Shown piece after piece: positions 38,842 through 49,043 of a DNA stretch of 64,000 nt. Origin of the DNA: Pogonophryne albipinna (taxonomy: Eukaryota; Chordata; Actinopteri; Perciformes; Artedidraconidae); the NCBI GenBank assembly GCA_028583405.1, contig JAPTMU010000159.1:13368-77367 (forward strand). Direction: 5' to 3'. Both the position numbers and the translations under genes were made by a program. Under the pieces are notes generated by a model. That model searched no databases, was not told where the DNA came from, and was given only the letters and a program-made list of their open reading frames with translations. The first letter of the stretch is position 1. Each line of letters opens with the position of its first letter.

Positions 38842-40480
38842 AGGAAGCCAGTGTAAAGACTTCAGAACAGGAGTGATCCACTTTCTTAGTGTTAGTGAGG
38901 ACTCGAGCAGCGGCGTTCTGAATCAGCTGCAGCTTTCTAATAGATTTTTTAGTGAGACCTGTGAAGACACCATTACAGTAGTCGAGTCTACTGAAGATAA
39001 AAGCATGGACAAGTTTTTCCAAATCCTGCTGTGACATTAGTCTTTTAACCCTAGATATATTCTTTAGGTGATAGTAGGCTGATTTAGTAACTGTTTTAAT
39101 GTGACTGTTGAAACTCAGGTCAGAGTCCATGACTACACCTAGATTTCTGGCTTTATCTGTTGTTTTGAACATTGCAGACTGAAGCTCAGCGCTAACTTTT
39201 AAACGTTCTGCCTTGGCTCCAAAAACCATTACCTCAGTTTTATCTTTGTTTAATTGGAGAAAGTTCTGACACATCCAGTCATTGATTTGTTCAATGCACT
39301 TACTCAGTGTTTGAATTGGAGCATAGTCTCCTGGTGCAATTGTTACATAAATGTGTGTGTCATCCGCATAGCTATGGTAACTTATTTTGTTGTTCTTCAT
39401 TATCTGAGCCAGTGGTAGCATGTAGACGTTAAAGAGAAGAGGCCCCAAGATGGAGCCTTGAGGTACCCCACATGTCATATTTGTCAACTCAGATGTGTAT
39501 TTACCTATAGAAACAAGGTTGTTTCTGTCCTTTAAGTAGGATTCAAACCAATTTAGAACTGTTTCCGAAAGTCCCACCCAGTTTTCCAGTCGGTCTAGTA
39601 ATATGTTGTGGTCAACAGTGTCAAACGCAGCACTGAGATCTAATAATACTAACACTGAAGTTCTGCCACTGTCTGTGTTTAAGTGGATGTCATTAAAGAC
39701 CTTTACAAGAGCAGTCTCAGTGCTGTGGTTTGGACGAAAGCCTGACTGGAACACATCCAAACAGTTATTTAAATGCAAAAAATTACTCAACTGTTGAAAA
39801 ACAACTTTTTCAATGATTTTACCTAGAAATGGGAGGTTTGATATGGGCCTGTAATTGTTCATTACTGAAGCATCTAGATTATTCTTTTTTAAGAGCGGTT
39901 TAATGACTGCAGTTTTCAGGGCCTGTGGAAAAATACCTGTGTGAAGAGATTTGTTTACTATATGAAGTAGATCTGAGGCCATGCAACGAAAAACATCTTT
40001 GAAAAACCCTGTTGGAATAATATCAAGGCAGCAGGAGGAGGATTTCAGAAGTTGTATAATGTCCTCTAGGTTTTTATCATTAATCTGATGGAATTGTGTC
40101 ATGGTGTTTGAATTGATGTTAAGTGGACACAGAGACAACACATTTGCTCTTCCTGATGCAGAGGCACTGACTGCTTGTCTGATTTTCTGAATTTTGTCAG
40201 TGAAGAAGGAGGCAAAATCATTGCACGCCCTGTTGGATAGAAATTCAGAGGCTACTGACACTGGGGGGTTAGTTAGTCTGTCGACGGTAGCAAATAAGGC
40301 ACGTGCGTTGTTTTTGTTTTTGGTAATGATGTCAGAGAAGAACGATTGTCGTGCGTTTTTCAATTCCAAATTATAAAGGCCAAGTCTCTCTTTATAGATT
40401 TCAAAGTGAACCTGGAGATTTGTTTTTCGCCACCTGCGTTCAGCTTTTCGACATTCTCTTTTTTCTGTTCTCACGGTCAT
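38798..40480 (-). pseudogene. L2-type LINE reverse transcriptase, frameshifted at its C-terminus
   Basis: A long open frame covers the basic linker and the RT core. It shows VIKPLLKKNNLD, NYRPISNLPFLGKIIEKVV, FQSGFRPNHSTETALV, LLDLSAAFDTVDH, GVPQGSILGPLLFN, YADDTHIYVTI (catalytic YADD), LNKDKTEVMVFG, ARNLGVVMD and SRLDYCNGVFTGLTKKS. LINE-like codons continue upstream of the methionine to about 40,560. Near 38,877 the frame is lost, apparently through a 5-bp deletion compared with the usual GATCACATCACTCC arrangement. The C-terminal tail then continues in another frame from about 38,841 to 38,545 (KILLLVYKALNGLGP, RLKTFLF). Not functional as it stands. Confidence 0.85.
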
Positions 40481-40564
40481 GGCCTTTCTCCATGGAGATA
40501 TTTTCTTAACAGAAACTTCCTTTACCTTAGTTGGAGCAATGGCATCTATAACATTTTTAATTTT

Positions 40565-40840
40565 TTAATTAAAATGATTTACTAGCTCATTTACTGAGAT
40601 GTTAGCAGGGGCAAGTGTGGAAGAAAAATTCTGAGTAAACATTTCCCTAGCGTTTTCAGTTAAATATCGCTTTGTGGTTACCTCTTTCTGAACATTTTTG
40701 TGAACCGAAATAGAGCTCTCAAAGAAAACACAGGAATGGTCAGAGAGTGCAACATCAGTCACCACAACCGTAGAGATATTCAGACCCTTTGAGATAATTA
40801 AGTCCAGAGTGTGCCCCTTATTGTGCGTGGGCTCCGTCAC
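40565..40840 (-). pseudogene. LINE endonuclease C-terminal fragment
   Basis: The frame reads PTHNKGHTLDLIISKG and then VALSDHSCVFF, the end of an apurinic-endonuclease-like (APE) domain. The SDH histidine is the conserved catalytic residue in this family. The domain nicks target DNA to start reverse transcription. The N-terminal two-thirds are missing. The frame ends in a stop just before the linker to the RT region, and the coding sequence continues in the next frame. Confidence 0.75.
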
Positions 40841-40842
40841 AT

Positions 40843-40895
40843 TAGAGAACGTTCATCCATTAGAGAACATCCATTAGAGAACATCCATTAGAGAA
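40843..40895 (+). repeat. 14-bp minisatellite remnant between two LINEs
   Basis: About four copies of ATTAGAGAACATCC lie between the L2 and the Rex3-like element. The right end passes into CATCCATCCATCC, which is both array sequence and the LINE tail, so the exact border is ambiguous. Confidence 0.8.
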
Positions 40896-43028
40896 CATCC
40901 ATCCATCCATCCATCTTCTCCGGCTTATCCGTGGTCGGGTCTCGGGGTCTCGTTCCAGCAGAGAGCCCCAAACTTCCTTTCCCCTGGCGACATCAACCAG
41001 CTCTGACTGGGGGATCCCAAGGCGCTCCCAGGCCAGCGAAGAGATATAATCCCTCCACCTGATCCTAGGTATACCCCTTGGTCTCTTCCCAGCTGGACGT
41101 GCCTGGAACACCTCCCTAGGGAGGCGCCCAGGTGGCATCCTAACTAGGTGCCCGAACCACCTCAACTGGCTCCTTTCGACGCGAAGGAGGAGCGGCTCAA
41201 CTCCGAGTCCCTCCCTGATGACCGAACTTCTCACCTTATCCCTAAGGGAGACACCAGCCACCCTGCGGAGAAAACCCATCTCGGCCGCTTGTATCCGCAA
41301 TCTCGTTCTTTCGGTCATGACCCATCCTTCATGACCATAGGTGAGGGTAGGAACGAAAATGGCCCGGTAGACAGAGAGCTTTGCCTTCTGGCTCAGCTCC
41401 CTTTTCGTCACAACGGTGCGGTAAAGCGACTGCAGTACCGCTCCCGCTGCTCCGATTCTCCGGCCCATCTCACGCTCCATTGTTCCCTCACTCGAGAACA
41501 AGACCCCGATATACTTGAACTCCTTCACTTGGGGTAAGGACTCATTCCCTACTTGGAGTGGACAGTCCATCGGTTTCCTGCTGAGAACCATGGCCTCAGA
41601 TTTGGAGGTGCTGATCCTCATCCCAGCCGCTTCACACTCGGTTGCGAACCGATCCAGTGAGTGCTGAAGGTCGCAGACCGATGAAGCCATCAGAACCATA
41701 TCATCTGCAAAAAGCAGTGGTGCAATCCTTAGTCCACCGAACTGCAGACCCCCTCCCCCATGACTACGCCTCGAAATCCGATCCATGTATATTACAAACA
41801 GGATTGGTGACAAAGCGCAGTCCTGGCGGAGGCCAACCCTCACCGGAAATGGGTCCGACTTACTGCCGAGAACCCGGACATAGCTCTCGCTTTGGGAGTA
41901 CAGAGATTGGATGGCCCTGAGTAGAGACCCCCTCACCCCATACTCCCGCAGCACCTCCCACAGTAACTCCCTGGGCACCCGGTCATACGCCTTCTCCAAG
42001 TCCACAAAACACATGTAGACCGGATAAGCGTACTCCCAGGCCCCCTCCAGGATCCTTGCGAGAGTAAAAAGCTGATCCGTCGTTCCACGACCAGGACGGA
42101 ATCCGCATTGTTCCTCCTCAATCTGAGGTTCGACAATCGGCCTGACCCTCCTTTCGAGTACCTTAGAGTAAACTTTCCCGGGGAGGCTGAGTAGTGTGAT
42201 GCCTCTGTAATTGGCACACACCCTCTGATCCCCCTTTTTAAAAATAGGAACCACCACCCCGGTCTGCCACTCCTTCGGTACTGTTTCCGACTTCCACCCA
42301 ATGTTGATGAGACGTGTCAACCATGACAGTCCCTCAACACCCAGAGCCTTCAGCATTTCTGGGCGGATCTCATCCACCCCCGGGGCTTTGCCACTGTGGA
42401 GTTGTTTAACAACCTCAGTGACCTCCCCCCGGGAGATTGGTGCCGATCCCCCGTCATACTCCAGCTCTGCCTCTAACATAGAGGGCGGAGTTGTCGGGTT
42501 CAGGAGTTCCTCAAAGTGTTCCTTCCAACGCCCCAACACTCCATCAGTTGAGGTCAACAACGTCCCATCCTTACTGGACACAGCTTGGATGGTTCCCTGC
42601 TTCCCCCTCCTGAGGTGTCGGAGAGTTTTCCAGAACAACTTTGGTGCCGCCCGGAAGTCCTTCTCCATGTCCTCTCCGAACTTCTCCCACACCCGCTGCT
42701 TTGCCTCGGCCACGGATGAGGCTGCTGCCCTTCGGGCCTGTCGGTACCTTGCAACTGCCTCGGGAGTCCCCCGGGATAACAAATCCCTGAAGGCCTCCTT
42801 CTTCAGTCGGACGGCTTCCCTGACCACCGGTGTCCACCAGGAGGTTCGAGGGTTACCGCCCCTTGAGGCACCTAGGACCTTGAGACCACAGCTCCCCGCC
42901 GCGGCTTCGGCAATAGAGGCTTTGAACACCGACCACTCTGGTTCAATGTCCCCAACCTCCACAGGAATGCCTGAAAAGCTCCGCCGGAGGTGTGAGTTGA
43001 AGGCCTCCTGAACTTGGGCCTCCTCTAG
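40860..43028 (-). CDS. Rex3-like reverse transcriptase, 5'-truncated open frame
   Basis: The frame is open for 723 codons from the truncation to the 3' tail. The usual GTG at 42,962 is not a real start, because in-frame LINE codons (EEAQVQEAFNSHLRR) precede it. Motifs in order: an RTE linker with KLFWKTLRHLRRGKQG, RWKEHFEELLNP, GKAPGVDEIRPEMLKAL, VPIFKKGDQRVCANYRGITL, EEQCGFRPGRGTTDQ, CFVDLEKAYDRVPRELLW (catalytic region A), FADDMVLMASS (catalytic FADD), TYGHEGWVMTERTRLRIQAAE and LRWFGHLVRMPPGRLPREVF. One oddity is GLRQDCALSP where the family normally has GLRQGCPLSP, a change that may weaken the enzyme. The last dozen codons read into the tail and flanking array. The endonuclease is missing. 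Confidence 0.88.
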   Translation of the reverse strand, partial: LEEAQVQEAFNSHLRRSFSGIPVEVGDIEPEWSVFKASIAEAAAGSCGLKVLGASRGGNPRTSWWTPVVREAVRLKKEAFRDLLSRGTPEAVARYRQARRAAASSVAEAKQRVWEKFGEDMEKDFRAAPKLFWKTLRHLRRGKQGTIQAVSSKDGTLLTSTDGVLGRWKEHFEELLNPTTPPSMLEAELEYDGGSAPISRGEVTEVVKQLHSGKAPGVDEIRPEMLKALGVEGLSWLTRLINIGWKSETVPKEWQTGVVVPIFKKGDQRVCANYRGITLLSLPGKVYSKVLERRVRPIVEPQIEEEQCGFRPGRGTTDQLFTLARILEGAWEYAYPVYMCFVDLEKAYDRVPRELLWEVLREYGVRGSLLRAIQSLYSQSESYVRVLGSKSDPFPVRVGLRQDCALSPILFVIYMDRISRRSHGGGGLQFGGLRIAPLLFADDMVLMASSVCDLQHSLDRFATECEAAGMRISTSKSEAMVLSRKPMDCPLQVGNESLPQVKEFKYIGVLFSSEGTMEREMGRRIGAAGAVLQSLYRTVVTKRELSQKAKLSVYRAIFVPTLTYGHEGWVMTERTRLRIQAAEMGFLRRVAGVSLRDKVRSSVIREGLGVEPLLLRVERSQLRWFGHLVRMPPGRLPREVFQARPAGKRPRGIPRIRWRDYISSLAWERLGIPQSELVDVARGKEVWGSLLERDPETRPRISRRRWMDGWMFSNGCSLMDVL

Positions 43029-43031
43029 ACG
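40893..43031 (-). mobile_element. Rex3-like RTE LINE inside the 14-bp array
   Basis: A minus-strand RTE-clade LINE very like teleost Rex3. Its 3' end is a GGAT tetranucleotide tail at about 40,893-40,912, with almost no 3' UTR after the coding region, as is usual for Rex3. The 5' end is truncated near 43,031 within the region between endonuclease and RT. The 14-bp array flanks it on both sides. The high GC content contrasts with the AT-rich L2 elements nearby. The nearly intact frame suggests a fairly young insertion. Confidence 0.9.
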
Positions 43032-43060
43032 TAGAGAACATCCATTAGAGAATATCCATT
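43031..43060 (+). repeat. 14-bp minisatellite, last remnant
   Basis: Two copies (GTAGAGAACATCCA, then TTAGAGAATATCCA) follow the Rex3-like element and end the 14-bp array. The next minisatellite begins immediately. Confidence 0.8.
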
Positions 43061-43801
43061 AGAGGGGACACTAAAGAGTGATGCACATAGCTGGGAGACC
43101 AGGGGACACTAAAGAGTGATGCACACAGCTGGAGACCAGGGGACACTAAAGAGTGACGCACACAGCTGGGAGACCAGGGGACACTAAAGAGTGACGCACA
43201 CAGCTGGGAGACCAGGGGACACTAAAGAGTGACGCACACAGCTGGGAGACCAGGGGACAGTAAAGAGTGACGCACACAGCTGGAGACCAGGGGACACTGA
43301 AGTGTGACGCACACAGCTGGGAGACCAGGGGACACTAAAGAGTGACGCACACAGCTGGGAGACCAGGGGACACTAAAGAGTGACGCACACAGCTGGGAGA
43401 CCAGGGGACACTAAAGAGTGACGCACACAGCTGGAGACCAGGGGACACTGAAGAGTGACGCACACAGCTGGGAGACCAGGGGACACTAAAGAGTGACGCA
43501 CACAGCTGGGAGACCAGGGGACACTAAAGAGTGACGCACACAGCTGGGAGACCAGGGGACACTGAAGAATGACGCACACAGCTGGGAGACCAGGGGACAC
43601 TAAAGAGTGACGCACACAGCTGGGAGACCAGGGGACACTAAAGAGTGACGCACACAGCTGGGAGACCAGGGGACACTAAAGAGTGACGCACACAGCTGGA
43701 GACCAGGGGACACTGAAGAGTGATGCACACAGCTGGGAGACCAGGGGACACTAAAGAGTGACGCACACAGCTGGAGACTAGGGGACACTGAAGAGTGACG
43801 C
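43061..43801 (+). repeat. 38-bp minisatellite (GGGACACTAAAGAGTGACGC...)
   Basis: About 19-20 head-to-tail copies of a 38-bp unit: GGGGACACTAAAGAGTGACG followed by CACACAGCTGGGAGACCA. Some units are 37 bp through loss of one G in CTGGG. Variants are AGTGATGC, ACTGAAG and GACTAGG. Long minus-strand frames (repeating CVTLQCPLVS) are repeat translations only. Confidence 0.93.
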
Positions 43802-44246
43802 ATGTGTTGTTGCTGAAGATGTTCTTCATGTGGAACATTTGGGTTTCTATATCTGCATCCTTTGTGAAGCTGCAGCGTTTGGTTTGGGGCAGATTGTTTG
43901 CCTCCACGAGGTAACAAGAACAAAAAATAGGAACTATAAAAGGATGGAGGAAACAAAGAGGTAGGGAGCACTAACTAGAGGACATGTGGAGACACGAGAG
44001 AAGCAGAGAAGTGCGAGGAGAAGCAAACCGAATGAGAAGGAGGGGAGAGATTATGAAAAGAGACAAGGAGAGGAGGATCTAACATGTCCCCCCCTGCTGG
44101 GCCTCCCTGGAAACATCTGTGTCATTTCTGTCCTGGGAACAAAAGCCCCGGCGCTCAGCGACTGCATCAACACACACACAAAGAGGCAGTCGGGAAGGCT
44201 TTGATTCCTCCTGCAGAGTCCACGTCTCGTGAGATAACAAAAAATG
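43802..44246. other. Unique DNA, nothing recognised
   Basis: About 450 bp of unique sequence with short purine-rich stretches and no supported gene. Confidence 0.45.
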
Positions 44247-44371
44247 TTGTCACGTAGTGATCGTCTTCTCAATAGAACATCTTTGATAATGTCTTCTGGC
44301 CAATCAGAATCAAGATAACGGCGTGGTGTTGTTGCAGGAAGTCCCCACGGAGAATACCTTTGCTGTAGTAC
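44247..44371 (-). repeat. Dispersed repeat, inverted copy of 58,799-58,893
   Basis: 44,247-44,293 is an exact 47-bp reverse complement of 58,847-58,893. After a 30-bp extra segment (about 44,294-44,323, starting TTCTGGCCAATC), the similarity resumes (GGTGTTGTTGCAGGAAGTCC, then AGAATACCTTTGCTGTAGTACA) to about 44,371. Read on the minus strand, the shared part encodes LLRRRSLRDK-like residues in both copies. It is probably a piece of the interspersed element seen more fully at 58.2-59.0 kb. The family is unknown to me. Confidence 0.75.
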
Positions 44372-44527
44372 ATCTCTATATACATCGATACAACATTACG
44401 TGTTGATAATAATGAAATGAGACCCCACGGTGTGATGAGTGATAGGTGTGTGGGCTGTCTTTCATTTTGACACACAGAACAATGGGGGCTATCCACCCTT
44501 ATCCACAATGTAAAGTAACGCACAGCC

Positions 44528-44665
44528 TCTTCCTCTTCTCTCTGTGAGGAGCAGCAGGTTCAGCTTCATTTAAATATGTCTCCTCTCTCCTCTCTCCTCT
44601 CTCCCCTCTCCTCACCCCTCTCTCCTTCCCTCTTCTCTCTGTGAGGAGCAGCATGTTCAGCTTTC
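44528..44665. repeat. Short direct repeat around a CT-rich tract
   Basis: A segment of about 35 bp containing CTCTTCTCTCTGTGAGGAGC and then AGCAKGTTCAGCTT occurs at about 44,530 and again at about 44,630. A (CTCTCTCC)n-like pyrimidine tract lies between the copies. Confidence 0.6.
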
Positions 44666-45017
44666 AGAACAAAGTAACACAAAACTAAAATACCATTCAT
44701 TCTTTTAAATATGTAGTAATATATGTATTTATTGTTCTTCTCCAGAGAGTACCAGAATGTGTATTTTATGTTAGTATTTCAAAACATTTCCTGGGGGAGA
44801 ATCCCCCCAGACCCCCCTGCAGGGGTTGGGTTTCCAGCATGTCAACTCTTTCACATGTCAACTCTTTCACTTTCGCCCTTTTTATTTACTACAAGACAAA
44901 TGTCCCTTTTTATTTCATACAGTTCAATTTGGATTGAGACAGGGAAATAATCTAAACCTCACGCGTGGCGTTTCACTGCCATAGATTACCCAACACAAAC
45001 ACTCTGCAGCCGCAACT

Positions 45018-45018
<1 letters not shown>
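44666..45018. other. Unique DNA, nothing recognised
   Basis: No supported gene. A 16-bp tandem pair (ATGTCAACTCTTTCAC twice) is seen at about 44,838-44,871, next to a GGGGGAGAATCCCCCC fold-back near 44,792. Confidence 0.4.

Positions 45019-45104
<86 letters not shown>
45019..45104 (+). repeat. (GT)n microsatellite
   Basis: About 43 GT units with one TT interruption at 45,060-45,062. Confidence 0.95.
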
Positions 45105-45105
<1 letters not shown>

Positions 45106-46784
45106 GTTTGCGGTGGTTCTGAATGAGTTCTGGTCCCTGCTCCGGGTCCTGAGTGATCTAGTATTTGCTGATCGTACAGAGTTCTTTAATGAGAGTCAGG
45201 AATGTTCCAGTCGGGGAACTTCCTTTCCTTTGTTCTCTCCTCCAGCTTTAGCAGCATGTTTCTCAGGAGGTGATACTGGAGGTGTTTACTGTACAGAACA
45301 CATTTCCATTGTTAAAGTTTTAGAAAGTACCTGACTTTAGGTGATTTAAGGACTAGAAGCTTGGGCCGTAGGAAATGACTTTCTCACATTGAAACAACAG
45401 AAGTTTAAAACTGTGAACCATCTGATTAAAATCATCCCACCCATTTGGAGGAACCTGAAACAGCTCTGCTCTCTTTCATAAGTAAGATTGTTGTCTCTCT
45501 TCAAACAGCAGCTAATGGAAGCTGGTTCACCAGCAGGTAGCTCAGGTGGAGTGATGTTTAAACCTAATACTTAAGAGGGAGGGGACCGGAGAACTTGTTC
45601 GGACGCGTGTTCCAGACGATAAAACAATGTCCATATGAGTCCTATATCTTTGAATCTATCATTTATTTTGTGTTCAATAGATTCACCATAATGAGTGTAT
45701 CTGCTTCTTCTGTTACCATTCAGAGATCAGTATGCCTGCCAGTCACGCTGAATACAAACAGGTTAACACACACTGTTTGCTTCTGTCACACACACCTGAA
45801 TCTGATCACCTGGTGATTACCTGTATACTCTCTCAAGGGAAGGCTCCATCCTGTGTTCAATCTAAGAACTGCATGTTACATTCAACTTGTGCAGATATAA
45901 TAAAACAAACCAATTACATTATGGCTCCAACGAAAGGTGAGACCTCGCTGGTCCAGGTGGATCTGAGCCTGGCCTTAAACCTGCGCAGACTCACTACCTT
46001 CTGATTGGTCAGTTATAGGTCTGACCTCACAGCGGTGCTACAGAGGAGCTTCTTCACTAACGGTCTTTGGTCTACTACAGACCATATACTCAACTCTATC
46101 ACAGTCTGTGCTTGTGTAACTGATTCCATGTCAAGATATACAGTCAAGCAAACCATCAGGAAATAGAGACGCGCTGGCTGAACATGAGGATCTGCTCACT
46201 GAATCATTTCTACGCTGAGCTTTCATTATAAGAAGGGAGGTGGGCAGAGAGAAACTGGATTAAATAACCATTGCACTGGAAATTAGTTATATGTGTAATT
46301 TGCCAATAGAGCTTTCAGATCCACTCGTTGAAAACATTCCTCACATGTTCAATAAAGTGGGTTTTAGTCTCATGTGAGGAGAAATACTGCCCTGAGGATC
46401 CTGCAGAAAAGTGTAAACCAGTGAAATGTAGAATAACAAAGGAAGGACTGCCACTGGTTTATTATAGTGAAGAGTGTACCCTCATGTTGAGTTATCAATA
46501 ACCACGGTCATGTGCGTGAACCTGTGTCTGAGACAGAGTTAGAACAAACAGGACAGTATCTCCTGGGAAATCTGAGCCTGGAGGAGAAAGTCAATAAAGA
46601 GAAGAGCTCATTTATCCTGAGCGTCGGTCAAGGACAGGAGCAGAGCGAGGCACAGCTGCTCGATAACAGGAAGTTTACTCTGCTGCTGAAACGTTAGCAT
46701 CTCTTATTAAAACCTCTTCTTATTATATTGACCGGTGTCTATGTGTCATCACAGGGTTACTCAGGAATACTCACTGCATGGGAT
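45105..46784. other. Unique DNA, no gene seen
   Basis: About 1.7 kb without a convincing ORF or repeat. The short frames at about 45.6-46.7 kb have no recognisable domains. Confidence 0.45.
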
Positions 46785-46800
46785 TTAACCTGTTAACCCC

Positions 46801-48035
46801 TGAGCCTGTTTGTCAGGCCTCAGGCTCCAAAATGACATTCCCAGAACAAATGACCATATCTTCTAAAAGGGTTAAATTAATAATCTTTTTTCTCAAAGTA
46901 ATGATAAACCTGTGAGTTGGATGTAGAAGAGTCAGAATCAATATAGATGTTTTTATTTTAAAGTAAATGCAGATTGAACATAGTAAAAATTTTTTAATTA
47001 TAGTGTCCATCCAAAAATAAAACATTACTTATACTTATACTTACTTATTTAGTATATGAATTGTCCAAAGAGGTGTTCTACAGTCTGCCTGAATGTAATC
47101 ATGGCGTAGGTGTGTAGTGTGATTCTGTGTAGTTTATTTATGGCATCCCGTTGGATGTGACGTCATCTGAACAGGACATCGCACGCTCACTGCTTGATAG
47201 CGCGAAGGTCCGTTTACGCCGGTTGTTAAACAACATCGTTATGGGGAAATGCAAGCATACCTGCCCACCCTACCGGTTTGGGAGGTAGTCTACCGCTTTT
47301 GACATGTTTCTACTGCCTACCGACTCAGCTGGCTTTCCCTACCGATTTTCAATCTTCCCAAACTATAGCAAATAACAAAGACACTCCATAAACACTGGAC
47401 TCGACTTTTGGTGGACACCGTTTGCAGCGTGTCTGTGATCGCATCAGACGAACAGTCCTCTGTGTTTCTGAAAGAGAAACAACGTGCAGACCGGGGGTAA
47501 CGCTGCCTTTCCTCTGCACCCCGGGGCTGATGGGTAATCACTCCCAAATGAGTGAGGGAACAGAGACGAGGCATTTGAGTCCTGCAGGGTTTCCCCGTTA
47601 ATATCAGTGTCTCGAAAACATATGTTGGCGACTGAAAGACATCCAGTGTTTGGTCTTTTCCTGAAGCATCCTTCACCTACAGTGTCTCAACTGAAAGAGG
47701 ACCACACACACACACACACAAAATATGATACCATTTTGAGATATGGGGATATTTATCTCCCATTCATTCACTTTTTCTGACATTTTCAACACCAAACATG
47801 TCGTTAATGTCTCTGTTAATCTGAAAGCCTGTACATTATCTATATCACATTTTATCAGTAGAAAAATGCAGGAAATGACGTTTTAATGCAGTATTTTCTG
47901 ATTTATGGCGCAACGAAAAGATATTTCGCTCTGTGCAAACCTTTGACTCTAACATGTCAACAACGTGAAACAAGAATATGAACCTGGCTTTATCCAATGT
48001 TCACACAAGTGTTCTACATCCTGACACATCCTTTC
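46801..48035. other. Non-coding DNA left of the hAT end
   Basis: About 1.2 kb with no supported gene. A short (CA)n run lies at about 47,703-47,720. The AT-rich part at 46.85-47.05 kb would be the internal sequence of the candidate piggyBac-like element. Confidence 0.4.
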
Positions 48036-48165
48036 CAGTGCTTCTCAAAGTGTGGTCCGCGGACCACTGGTGGTCCGTGAGCGCCCCCTAGTGGTCCGTG
48101 AGTATATTGGTAAAATTTCACATTTGAAATTTATTTATTTATTTAAGTTTTCCGCACTCTCACAA
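48036..48165 (+). mobile_element. hAT (Charlie/MER5-like) 5' terminus
   Basis: The sequence beginning CAGTGCTTCTCAAAGTGTGG, then TCCGCGGACC, closely resembles the terminal inverted repeat of MER5/Charlie-type hAT transposons (CAGTGGTTCTCAAAGTGTGG-like). The internal GGTGGTCCGTGAGCGCCCCC and TAGTGGTCCGTGAG words are also typical. Only the left end is seen; no matching right terminus occurs before the gypsy coding sequence starts at about 48,189. Confidence 0.6.
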
Positions 48166-48188
48166 AATCATTTACGAAAAGTATAGTT

Positions 48189-49043
48189 TGTCCTCCTACG
48201 ACTCCTCCGGTTCCAGCGGCGACCGGATCCGATCCCAACCGGGCTACTGAGCTGCACAGTACTTCCATGCGTCTGGCTCCACCCGAAAAGTACTCCGGAG
48301 ACTCAGAAGGCTGCCGGCCGTTCATCGTGCAGTGTGAGCTACACTATCACCATCAACCGGCTGCTTTTCCCACGGACAATTCCAAGGTGGCTTTCATGAT
48401 CTCCCATCTCTCCGGCCGAGCAGCAGCGTGGGCTACGGCAGAGTGGTCCCGAGGCTCCCCCATCTGCGGGTCTCTGGAAAACTTCATAGACACTATGAGA
48501 AAGATCTTCGATCAAACCACGCCGGGCAGGGAAGCAGCTCGGGCTCTGATTAAGCTGCGACAACATCAGCGGAGTGTGGCTGACTACGCCATCGAGTTCC
48601 GGACTATGGCAGCCGACAGCGGCTGGAACTCCGCTGCATTGTTTGACGCTTTCATCAGCGGTCTCTCGGATCCCCTACAAGACCAGCTGGCGCCTCTCGA
48701 TCTGCCCGCTGACTTGGACTCTGTCATATCCATGGCAATAAGGATAGACAATCGTTTAACGGAGAGGAGAAGGAATAAATCCAAGGATGCGGTTGATCCG
48801 CCTCTCCAGAGGAGACGCTCGCCGCTGGATACTACTTCTTCTTGGAGGCCCCGTCACCCCTCACCACCTGCATTCCGGACAACAGCGCCCCCTGGCTCTG
48901 TGGAGGAGCCAATGTAGTTGGGCCGCACCAAGCTTTCGATGGCAGAACGTCAGCGTCGATTAAAGGAGGGTCTGTGTTTCTACTGCGGGCAGCGCGGACA
49001 TCCACAAGCGGCTTGTCCGGTAAAAGAGGAGGCTCACCAATAA
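48189..49043 (+). pseudogene. gypsy gag with CCHC knuckle, internal stop
   Basis: The frame begins without a methionine in a proline-rich stretch (PPTTPPVPAATGSD), passes a core capsid-like region (PPEKYSGDSEGCRPFIVQCE near the start, then FDQTTPGREAARAL and SVADYAIEFRTMAADSGW), and reaches a TAG at 48,915. In the same frame after the stop lies a CX2CX4HX4C zinc knuckle (codons 48,975-49,016), which in this family binds the RNA genome. The frame ends at TAA 49,041. The methionine at 48,267 is internal. The TAG could be a CAG-to-TAG change. Gag would build the particle shell. Confidence 0.82.

Larger units (their letters stand above)
38349..40842 (-). mobile_element. L2-type LINE inside the 14-bp array, 5'-truncated
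   Basis: A minus-strand L2-clade LINE whose 3' end is at 38,349 with a CTTGC pentanucleotide tail (GCAAG repeats on the plus strand), preceded by the TTTATTTATATAGCACTTTTC and AAAGTGCTTTACAAA hairpin region. The 5' end is cut near 40,842 within the endonuclease domain. It is flanked on both sides by the 14-bp minisatellite. A CATTAG duplication is possible but lies in repeat sequence. Its tail and protein differ clearly from the L2 copies at 1.4 and 49.6 kb, so it is a separate subfamily. Confidence 0.88.

Noticed and set aside
41148..43011. Plus-strand frames of 92-236 codons
   Set aside because: Antisense shadows of the GC-rich Rex3-like reverse transcriptase.
43061..43801. 38-bp repeats resembling CRISPR, and the CVTLQCPLVS frames
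   Set aside because: Units are contiguous with no spacers; the frames are repeat translations.
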